DNA of 7,322 nucleotides from Candidatus Iainarchaeum sp. (GTDB taxonomy: Archaea; Iainarchaeota; Iainarchaeia; JAADDC01), in the NCBI GenBank assembly GCA_015520865.1, contig WAPE01000038.1, positions 1-7,322 of the forward strand. The letters are read 5' to 3'. The notes under the pieces were generated by a model that searched no databases, had not been told where the DNA came from, and saw nothing but the letters and a program-made list of their open reading frames with translations. The number at the start of each line of letters is the position of its first letter. Position 1 is the first letter of the stretch. Positions 1-4,096 of this stretch are shown here, piece by piece. A program made the position numbers and the translations under genes.

Positions 1-312
1 ATGGAAGATCTCGGAAGGCTTGTAGCAACCCTCCACGCCAACGACATCGTTCACGGTGACCTGGCGACATCCAACGTTATTGTTTCGGGTAAAAAACTCT
101 TTCTCATAGATTTTGGGCTCGGAGAGGTAACGAAGAGAATCGAAGATAAGGCCGTAGACCTTGTTTGCTTCGAAAAGAGCTATATAGCTACTCATTCCGA
201 TTTTCCGGAGGGTTGGAAAGCATTCTTGGAATCCTATGCAAGCCACTACTCCAGAGGGGAGGAGGTCCTTCGGAGGATGGAGGTCGTAAAGCGTAGGGCC
301 CGCTACCTCTGA
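1..312 (+). CDS. bud32: KEOPS complex kinase/ATPase Bud32, C-terminal part (5' end outside window)
   Basis: This is the C-terminal 103 residues of Bud32 (PRPK family), the small atypical kinase/ATPase of the KEOPS complex that makes t6A on tRNAs reading ANN codons. Visible signatures are the catalytic loop HGDLATSN (residues 18-25 of this part; Asp20 and Asn25) and the metal-binding DFGLG (37-41). The later AVDLVCFEKSYIATH stretch (51-65) and the basic C-terminus ending RRARYL are typical of Bud32. Family members are about 200-230 residues, so the N-lobe with the ATP-binding lysine lies left of the window and the ATG at position 1 is almost certainly an internal methionine. The loop has Ala where Bud32 usually has Thr (HGDLTTSN). 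The gene ends at TGA 310-312, 5 nt before the rpsO TATA box. Identification is firm; completeness cannot be judged. Confidence 0.93.
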   Translation: MEDLGRLVATLHANDIVHGDLATSNVIVSGKKLFLIDFGLGEVTKRIEDKAVDLVCFEKSYIATHSDFPEGWKAFLESYASHYSRGEEVLRRMEVVKRRARYL

Positions 313-317
313 GAACC

Positions 318-326
318 TTTATAAAA
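318..326 (+). promoter_or_regulatory. TATA-box promoter of the rpsO cluster
   Basis: TTTATAAAA lies in the 42-nt gap after bud32. Adding the ~25 nt spacing seen at other promoters here places transcription start near 346-348, leaving at most about 8 nt of leader before ATG 355. It would drive rpsO, the 36-codon gene, rps3ae, carS and the small membrane gene. Confidence 0.6.
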
Positions 327-354
327 CATTCTACCCTTTCAAGTGGTGGGTACC

Positions 355-813
355 ATGGCTCGAATCCATGCGAGGAAGAAGGGCAAGTCGGGCTCCAAAA
401 AACCCGCGTCTAAGGTTCCACCGAAGTGGGTAGAGAAGAGCCCGGAAGAAGTGGAGAAGCTTGTTGTAGAGCTTGCCAAGAAGGGTTATTCCACCGCTAT
501 GATAGGTCTCGTTCTTCGGGATCAATACGGTGTCCCCGATGTCAAGGCTATAACGGGTAAGAAGATCCTTCAGATCCTTAAGGAGCACAATCTCGCTCCT
601 TCGATCCCCGAAGATTTGGCAAACCTCATTAGAAGGGCTCTCCGCGTCAGAAGGCACCTCGAGAAGAACAAGAAGGATATGCACAACAAAGTGGCCCTCG
701 AGAGGATCGAATCCAAGATCAAGCGGCTGGTGAAGTATTACCGGCGTGAAGGCGTACTACCCCCTGACTGGAGGTACACGCCCGAAACGGCCGCTATCCT
801 GGTGAAGAGATGA
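355..813 (+). CDS. rpsO: 30S ribosomal protein S15 (archaeal uS15)
   Basis: This encodes uS15, which binds the central domain of 16S rRNA in the small subunit. The 152-residue protein starts MARIHARKKGKSGSKKP, the usual archaeal opening. It continues with the archaeal/eukaryotic N-terminal extension (about residues 1-60: VPPKWVEKSPEEVEKLV, then a helical KKGYSTAMIGLVLRDQYGVPDV segment) and the S15 four-helix core (about 80-150), including the RRHLEKNKKDMHNK and LVKYYRREGVLPPDWRY regions. Start choice: ATG 355 matches the family N-terminus, and GGTGGG at 345-350 could serve as a ribosome site. In-frame GTG codons at 343 and 346 also exist, and the predicted transcription start falls near 346, so a leaderless GTG start a few residues upstream cannot be fully excluded. 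The stop overlaps the next ATG (ATGA). Confidence 0.96.
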   Translation: MARIHARKKGKSGSKKPASKVPPKWVEKSPEEVEKLVVELAKKGYSTAMIGLVLRDQYGVPDVKAITGKKILQILKEHNLAPSIPEDLANLIRRALRVRRHLEKNKKDMHNKVALERIESKIKRLVKYYRREGVLPPDWRYTPETAAILVKR

Positions 814-920
814 AGGTGAAGCTCACCCTCAAGGGATTAGAGGAAATACACATCGATGGAAAGCCCCGGGAGGTCCTTAGAAAGGCAGATGAGATCCTCG
901 TGAAGTGGAAGGTGATCTGA
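810..920 (+). CDS. 36-residue conserved-position small protein, unknown function
   Basis: I do not recognise this protein. The frame runs from ATG 810, overlapping the rpsO stop as ATGA, to TGA 918-920, 1 nt before rps3ae. It has a good Shine-Dalgarno, GGTGA at 801-805 with 4 nt spacing, inside the rpsO 3' end, and its own end carries the rps3ae Shine-Dalgarno. The product starts MKVKLTLKGLEEIHIDG and continues as a probable helix (PREVLRKADEILVKW). It is small, slightly basic and has no Cys or membrane segment. The predicted shape is beta hairpin then helix. In several archaea other genes (a DHH/RecJ-like protein, KEOPS Pcc1) sit between S15 and S3Ae, so this could be a reduced or diverged relic of such a gene. 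I see no Pcc1 motif. Coding status rests on coupling and the ribosome site; function is unknown. Confidence 0.6.
   Translation: MKVKLTLKGLEEIHIDGKPREVLRKADEILVKWKVI
911..917 (+). promoter_or_regulatory. Shine-Dalgarno of rps3ae
   Basis: GGTGATC is a perfect match to the complement of the archaeal 16S 3' end and sits 4 nt before ATG 922. It lies within the last codons of the 36-residue gene, so translation of that gene and rps3ae is probably coupled. Confidence 0.7.
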
Positions 921-921
921 A

Positions 922-1542
922 ATGGCGAAGCGAAGGGTTAAGGTCGTAGATCCCTGGAAGACGAAGCAGTGGTTTGTTATAAAAGCTCCAAAGATTTTTG
1001 GAGAGAAGGATGTAGGTCAAACAGCCGCTGCCGAGCCGGACATGCTCATCGGGAGAACCGTAGAGGTCCTTGGATCAGAGGTTACGGGATCCCTTTCCCA
1101 TCTTCAGTACCTTCTCTGGTTTAGGATAACGAAGGTCGTTGGTAGCAACGCCTTTACCGACCTTTACGGTTATGAGCTGGAACGCTCATTTATGAAGCGT
1201 TTAACCCGCCGCCACTCCTCGAAGGTTGAGGTAGTTTTTGATGTAATTACGAAAGATAAGAAGAAGCTCCATGTGAAGGCTGTAACCTGGACGGCTGTAA
1301 AGGTTTCTAGGGCGAAAAGGACAGCTATTCGTAAGAAGATGGTTGAAATGATTACTGAGGAGGCGTCCAAGAGAGAAAAGGATGATCTCATAAAGGAATT
1401 CTTTGCGGGGGACCTCATGAAGCGCATAGCTGCTGAGGTGAAAAAGATCGCCCCCGTTCGAAGGGTAGAGGTTGCCAAGGTCCGCTACATACCCGAGGAA
1501 ACCGAGGTCGAGGAAGCAAAGGTACCGTCTTCATCCTCATGA
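922..1542 (+). CDS. rps3ae: 30S ribosomal protein S3Ae (eS1)
   Basis: eS1/S3Ae is a small-subunit protein specific to archaea and eukaryotes that sits near the mRNA exit platform. The 206 residues match the family in length and order: N-terminal MAKRRVKVVDPWKTKQWF (family pattern ..DKWK.KQWY), then APKIFGEKDVGQTAAAEP (23-40), IGRTVEVLGSEVTG (43-56), and the basic SFMKRLTRRHSSKVEVVFDV region (89-108). After these come RAKRTAIRKKMVEM (130-143) and a Lys/Glu-rich C-terminal helix. The tail after about residue 188 (Glu-rich, ending in four Ser) is divergent and probably disordered. The start is fixed by the near-perfect Shine-Dalgarno at 911-917. The stop overlaps carS as ATGA. Confidence 0.96.
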   Translation: MAKRRVKVVDPWKTKQWFVIKAPKIFGEKDVGQTAAAEPDMLIGRTVEVLGSEVTGSLSHLQYLLWFRITKVVGSNAFTDLYGYELERSFMKRLTRRHSSKVEVVFDVITKDKKKLHVKAVTWTAVKVSRAKRTAIRKKMVEMITEEASKREKDDLIKEFFAGDLMKRIAAEVKKIAPVRRVEVAKVRYIPEETEVEEAKVPSSSS

Positions 1543-2021
1543 ACGAGCTCTTTTCAATTATCTGGTTTACTCCTGCCTACGTAGCTAATGCAGCAGCTAC
1601 CCTATCGAAGTTCTTACCGAAAACACACCCCATCGACGGTGGAAAGTATTGTCTCGATGGAAGGAGGATCTTAGGAAACGGCAAAACCTGGGAGGGCCTC
1701 CTCTTGGGTACAACCCTTGGGTTCGTCATAGGATATCCTGTTCTTGCTTTTTTTGGGCTTGGTAGCTGGAGTGATGCATTTCTTCTTTCCTTGGGAGCCC
1801 TCCTTGGTGATATTGTTGGAAGCTTCGTGAAGCGAAGGATCGGGCTGGAAAGGGGTGAAGAAGCACCCCTACTTGATCAGTTAGACTTCGTCTTCGGGGC
1901 CTTCCTCCTCGATCCTCCGCTCCCCTCCTGGGCGATCCTTATACTCGTCCTCACACCCATCCTTCATAGGCTGGCAAATGTTACCGCGTACCTCCTGGGT
2001 GTTAAGGATGAGCCTTGGTGA
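1539..2021 (+). CDS. carS: CDP-archaeol synthase (CTP:2,3-di-O-geranylgeranyl-sn-glycerol-1-phosphate cytidyltransferase)
   Basis: CarS transfers CMP from CTP to the archaeal diether glycerol-1-phosphate lipid precursor, giving CDP-archaeol for polar head-group attachment. It is an integral membrane enzyme related to CdsA. The 160 residues show the family signatures: PIDGGK (31-36), DGRRILGNGKTWEG (40-53) and the C-proximal GDIVGSFVKRR..L.RG...PLLDQLDF block (90-117), whose Asp91, Asp113 and Asp116 are likely metal/CTP ligands. About five membrane helices are visible (roughly 5-25, 53-72, 78-98, 117-127 and 130-153). Translation starts at an ATGA overlap with rps3ae and has no clear Shine-Dalgarno, so it is probably translationally coupled. 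The length is normal for the family (about 160-180). This is a strong archaeal marker. Confidence 0.94.
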   Translation: MNELFSIIWFTPAYVANAAATLSKFLPKTHPIDGGKYCLDGRRILGNGKTWEGLLLGTTLGFVIGYPVLAFFGLGSWSDAFLLSLGALLGDIVGSFVKRRIGLERGEEAPLLDQLDFVFGAFLLDPPLPSWAILILVLTPILHRLANVTAYLLGVKDEPW

Positions 2022-2235
2022 AGAAATAGCACTTTCCCTTTCATACTTTGCCTATGCGGTGCTCATTGGAAACATATTTGCAAATCCCCTAGCGGCTTCG
2101 GCCTCCTACCTTACTATGGTACTTCTGGGTGTCTACGTCCTGAGGAAGGGACTTCGAAGGTGGAAATATTACGCAACCGTTGCGCTCCTAGGCCTTTTAG
2201 TGGCAGCTTTCCTTCAACTATTCACAACCTTCTAA
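2008..2235 (+). CDS. Small three-helix membrane protein, unknown function
   Basis: This 75-residue protein is not recognised. Start: ATG 2008 is preferred over the upstream in-frame ATG 1978 because GGTG at 1998-2001 lies 6 nt before it and the overlap with carS shrinks to 14 nt. The sequence begins MSLGEEIALSLSYFAYAVL and contains three hydrophobic stretches, about residues 8-24, 27-45 and 55-72. A basic loop (RKGLRRWK, 46-53) separates helices 2 and 3; by the positive-inside rule this loop would be cytoplasmic. It is the last gene of the rpsO cluster and follows carS directly, so a role near membrane-lipid synthesis or as a CarS partner is possible, but that is inference from position only. 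No catalytic motif is visible. Confidence 0.72.
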   Translation: MSLGEEIALSLSYFAYAVLIGNIFANPLAASASYLTMVLLGVYVLRKGLRRWKYYATVALLGLLVAAFLQLFTTF

Positions 2236-2293
2236 AACCTTAGCCACCTAAGAATGAGTGGACCGGCGATAGAGATCCCCTCTTCGAGGTCGT

Positions 2294-2366
2294 AGCCCCG
2301 TGGTGTAGCGGCCAAGCATGCGGGACTCTGGCTCCCGCGACCGGGGTTCGAATCCCCGCGGGGCTA
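2294..2366 (+). tRNA. tRNA-Gln (anticodon CUG)
   Basis: The 73-nt cloverleaf folds fully. The acceptor stem AGCCCCG/CGGGGCT has 7 bp with discriminator A. The D stem is GTGT/GCAT with loop AGCGGCCAA, and the anticodon stem is CGGGA/TCCCG with loop CTCTGGC, giving anticodon CUG at positions 34-36 (reads CAG). The T arm is CGGGG/CCCCG with loop TTCGAAT; the variable region is 4 nt. The A1-U72 pair is the feature by which archaeal GatDE amidotransferase recognises tRNA-Gln, so it is probably charged with Glu and then amidated. CCA is not encoded and there is no intron. No strong TATA box lies 25 nt upstream; CGATAGAGA (2267-2275) or TCTAAAA (2231-2237) are weak candidates. Confidence 0.95.
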
Positions 2367-2376
2367 TCTATATAAC

Positions 2377-2384
2377 CATATAAA
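2377..2384 (+). promoter_or_regulatory. TATA-box promoter of priS
   Basis: CATATAAA has its centre 25.5 nt before GTG 2406, predicting transcription that begins at or next to the start codon (leaderless mRNA). A second TATA-like string, CTATATAA, lies at 2368-2375 immediately after the tRNA. Confidence 0.55.
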
Positions 2385-2398
2385 CAACCTCAACCATC

Positions 2399-2403
2399 TT
2401 TTT
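2399..2403 (+). terminator. Oligo-T terminator candidate for tRNA-Gln
   Basis: Five consecutive T residues (context CATCTTTTTCC) occur 33 nt after the tRNA 3' end, the first T-run downstream. Archaeal RNA polymerase terminates at such tracts. It lies inside the priS core promoter region, just upstream of the expected start site. Confidence 0.4.
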
Positions 2404-2405
2404 CC

Positions 2406-3227
2406 GTGCACTTCAGAAAGCCCTCCTACCAAGAACGGCGACTCTTCTATCTAAAATATTTCGACTACCGACGGGCGGTCCGATTTGCGAAGCTGCATGA
2501 CGATAACCCTGTTTTTGCTGTTAAGCTTGGTGCCAACTCTGGTATTTATGATCCAAAATTTGAAGAAAGGATAAAAAAGCGCGTGAACGTTCTATTCCTA
2601 GGTCCCCTGCTCGAGCGGTTCTCCCCAAGGGAACTGAGACGAATCTTTGCTTACTACGCACCAGAAGGCGTGTATTATTGGAGGAATCGCGTGAAGGATT
2701 ATGCGTTATGTAGAAAATGTCCCTTCAAGAGGAAGAGAGATTACTCGAAGTGCTTCTCGTGTAAGAACTTTCGAGGGCAGGAATTAGCCTTTGACATCGA
2801 TTCGGATACAAACGGAGGCCTCGAGGCCGCCGCCAAGGCGACAGACTACATCCATGACGAACTCCCCTTCGACAAGAAGGTTCGCGTTTATTCTGGAAGA
2901 GGGTTTCATGTTCATGTTTTTGATGGAGAGGCCTACAGACTTTCCTTTGAAGAGCGGAAAGTTTACGCAGAGAAGTACAAAGAGTTCATAGACCCCTGGG
3001 TGACTGCGGGGAATGCGACGTTGATTAGATTACCCTATACGCTCAACGGTATGAGCGGAACGATGGCCGTTCCCTTGAAAGGAAGCGCCCTAGAGTTCTA
3101 CCACTCATCCTCCTCGAAGTCCCCTTCCAGATCATCCTCGTCAAAGGGCAGCTCCTCATCCTCCTCTTCCCACTCTTCCTCCTCTTCCCATTCCTCCTCA
3201 GGCACCTCTTCCTCCTCTTCCTCGTAG
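2406..3227 (+). CDS. priS: Archaeo-eukaryotic primase small (catalytic) subunit PriS-like, compact, with Ser-rich tail
   Basis: This catalytic primase subunit synthesises RNA/DNA primers for replication. Family motifs appear in order: FDIDSD with the first two metal-binding Asp (130, 132), SGRGFHVHV (163-171), and FIDPWVT....LIRLPYTLNGMSG (194-218) with the third catalytic Asp (196) and a nucleotide-contacting Arg (208). A CxxC-x10-CxxC zinc motif (Cys102, 105, 116, 119) precedes the DxD; in canonical archaeal and eukaryotic PriS the zinc knuckle follows it. The recognisable core stops near residue 232, whereas PriS is usually about 330-400 residues. Residues 234-273 are 31 Ser in 40 and lie antisense to the acidic reading frame 3098-3280. 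The start is GTG 2406, with no Shine-Dalgarno but a TATA box at leaderless distance. No priL is visible here. It could be a lineage-specific reduced primase; catalytic residues look intact. Confidence 0.87.
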   Translation: MHFRKPSYQERRLFYLKYFDYRRAVRFAKLHDDNPVFAVKLGANSGIYDPKFEERIKKRVNVLFLGPLLERFSPRELRRIFAYYAPEGVYYWRNRVKDYALCRKCPFKRKRDYSKCFSCKNFRGQELAFDIDSDTNGGLEAAAKATDYIHDELPFDKKVRVYSGRGFHVHVFDGEAYRLSFEERKVYAEKYKEFIDPWVTAGNATLIRLPYTLNGMSGTMAVPLKGSALEFYHSSSSKSPSRSSSSKGSSSSSSSHSSSSSHSSSGTSSSSSS

Positions 3228-3280
3228 TAGTAATAGTACTTCTTCTTTTTCTCCTCTTCCTCCTTCTCCTTACCCACCAT
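3098..3280 (-). CDS. Candidate small extremely acidic protein, antisense to the priS 3' end
   Basis: This is a 60-residue frame read right to left from ATG 3280 to TAG at 3100-3098. Composition is extreme: 29 Glu and 6 Asp. It has a Lys/Glu N-terminus, KKKK then YYYYY (residues 11-19), Glu runs interrupted by Trp31 and Trp37, and a less repetitive tail (LPFDEDDLEGDF, 44-55) ending in Trp60. It would be an intrinsically disordered polyanion. Support: a TATA-like ATTTTTAAG (3310-3302) is centred 25.5 nt before the ATG, the same spacing as at priS and the gene at 3354, implying a leaderless transcript. It overlaps priS by 130 nt. Against it: a purine-rich low-complexity strand easily yields such frames, and I recognise no family. 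A DNA-mimic, chaperone-like or nucleic-acid-protein-binding role is conceivable but unproven. Confidence 0.5.
   Translation of the reverse strand: MVGKEKEEEEKKKKYYYYYEEEEEEVPEEEWEEEEEWEEEDEELPFDEDDLEGDFEEDEW
3159..3190. repeat. Imperfect 18-nt tandem repeat in the priS tail / acidic ORF
   Basis: TCCTCCTCTTCCCA occurs at 3159-3172 and again at 3177-3190 (period 18 nt), with a related TCCTCCTCTTCCTC at 3209-3222. Read on the minus strand it gives the six-residue spacing of Trp31 and Trp37 in Glu runs; on the plus strand it gives Ser runs with His. Slippage expansion is a likely origin. Confidence 0.55.
3238..3250 (+). terminator. T-rich terminator candidate for priS
   Basis: A pyrimidine tract with TTCTTCTTTTT, including five T at 3246-3250, begins about 11 nt after the priS stop. 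It could end the priS transcript by oligo-T termination. The same bases encode the Lys run of the minus-strand acidic frame, so the sequence may be constrained for that reason instead. Confidence 0.3.
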
Positions 3281-3301
3281 GCTCTTAGCTAGACGTCAAG
3301 G

Positions 3302-3310
3302 CTTAAAAAT
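3302..3310 (-). promoter_or_regulatory. TATA-like promoter of the acidic minus-strand ORF
   Basis: On the minus strand this reads ATTTTTAAG, with its core centred 25.5 nt from ATG 3280. Together with the plus-strand TATA box at 3325-3332 it forms a back-to-back divergent promoter in a 73-nt gap. Confidence 0.42.
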
Positions 3311-3324
3311 GGCATCGACGGCCC

Positions 3325-3332
3325 TTTAAATA
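3325..3332 (+). promoter_or_regulatory. TATA-box promoter of the membrane protein-tmcA-ASCH cluster
   Basis: TTTAAATA is a strong archaeal TATA box, preceded by GCCC and centred 25.5 nt before ATG 3354. A leaderless mRNA is predicted. It is the only clear promoter before tmcA. Confidence 0.65.
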
Positions 3333-3353
3333 CCTCCCCGTCATCTATCTTTG

Positions 3354-4094
3354 ATGTCCCTCTGGCGCCTTACTTACAGGAGCCTCCTTGACCTTGTTGA
3401 CATCCCGTCCCTCCTCGTCGCCCTCCTGCTCATCTACGTTGTTAATTACTTCGTGGCTGTTCCCCTCGTTTCGGCTACGGCCAACGCATTGGCTACCTAT
3501 ATCTTTACAGGCTCCTTCCTTAAGGCATCCTATGCGTTCTTCACATCCCTCAAGGATCCCATCACCCTTCTCTCTTTCCTTCTCGTCCTCTTCTTCGACA
3601 CGTACCTTCTTGGGTTTTTAATAGCCCGTCTATGGCAGAAGAGAACGGGAAATCCAAAGAACCCCTTTGTTGTAGCTCTAAAGAAGATAATTCATGTTTT
3701 TCTCGTCTCGATATTCGTCTCTTCACTCCCGGCGTTCTTCTTCATCCTCTACCTTATTCAACAAGCCGTTCCGCCTTGGAACGTTCTCTGGATTTCCCTT
3801 GCTGTTCTTTCTCTCGTCACCTGGGTTCCCCTCTCCTTGCCCGTTCTGGCCACCGTTGTTGTGGAGGAGGGGAGGGGTAGGGACCTCGTTTATGAGGGCC
3901 TTCTAGCCGGAAAGGTTTATTGGTGGAAAAACCTGGTCGTTTTGCTCATAGGTTCCATTATCTTCTATCTTCTAGCCCTTCTGATGGGCCCCGTGCCACC
4001 TCTTATAACCAATACAGTGATAACAAGCTTGGAGTTCATCCTTTTGGCCGCCGTCGCGGTGGAATCCTATTACGGGTTTAAGCACGGGGAGTGA
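3354..4094 (+). CDS. Six-helix integral membrane protein, unknown function
   Basis: This is a 246-residue hydrophobic protein with about six membrane helices (roughly residues 18-38, 70-92, 112-136, 146-170, 193-213 and 216-236). It starts MSLWRLTYRSLLDLVDIPS, an amphipathic N-terminal segment leading into helix 1. A basic loop (ARLWQKRTGNPKNP, 91-104) follows helix 2, and a charged VVEEGRGRDLVYEGLLAGK loop (169-187) lies between helices 4 and 5. This layout recalls the broad archaeal/bacterial DUF4013-like or GPDPase-membrane-domain proteins, but I cannot assign a family securely. ATG 3354 is preferred over the adjacent TTG 3351 because it sits at leaderless distance from TTTAAATA. Its stop overlaps the tmcA start region, so it is co-transcribed with tmcA and the ASCH gene. 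No catalytic residues are evident. Confidence 0.85.
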   Translation: MSLWRLTYRSLLDLVDIPSLLVALLLIYVVNYFVAVPLVSATANALATYIFTGSFLKASYAFFTSLKDPITLLSFLLVLFFDTYLLGFLIARLWQKRTGNPKNPFVVALKKIIHVFLVSIFVSSLPAFFFILYLIQQAVPPWNVLWISLAVLSLVTWVPLSLPVLATVVVEEGRGRDLVYEGLLAGKVYWWKNLVVLLIGSIIFYLLALLMGPVPPLITNTVITSLEFILLAAVAVESYYGFKHGE

Positions 4095-4096
4095 AG

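Noticed and set aside
343..357. GTG 343 or GTG 346 as the S15 start
   Set aside because: The archaeal S15 N-terminus begins at the MARIHARKKG methionine (ATG 355); the upstream codons overlap the probable ribosome site. Not fully excluded because the predicted transcript start is near 346.
331..684. 117-residue minus-strand reading frame over rpsO
   Set aside because: It is antisense to well-conserved S15 codons and covers the rpsO promoter side; no supporting signals.
2239..2252. Small hairpin CTTAG-CCAC-CTAAG after the small membrane gene, as a terminator or regulatory RNA
   Set aside because: Only 5 bp, weak, and with no following T tract; likely chance.
2994..3059. Apparent loss of the third catalytic Asp of the primase (VTAGNAT instead of VTxD in some archaeal sequences)
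   Set aside because: Aligned on the human PRIM1 motif, the catalytic Asp precedes the VT/VS element, and Asp196 in FIDPWVT fills that position, so the triad looks complete.
3103..3290. Hydrophobic plus-strand frame (Leu/Phe/Val-rich) across the pyrimidine tract, as if a primase frameshift led into a membrane tail
   Set aside because: It has no start or homology and is what any pyrimidine-rich strand yields when read in the frame of CTC/TTC codons; nothing suggests a frameshift.
3388..3906. Ser/Arg-rich plus-strand frames overlapping the six-helix gene
   Set aside because: They are out-of-frame readings of a pyrimidine-rich membrane-protein gene and lack starts with signals.
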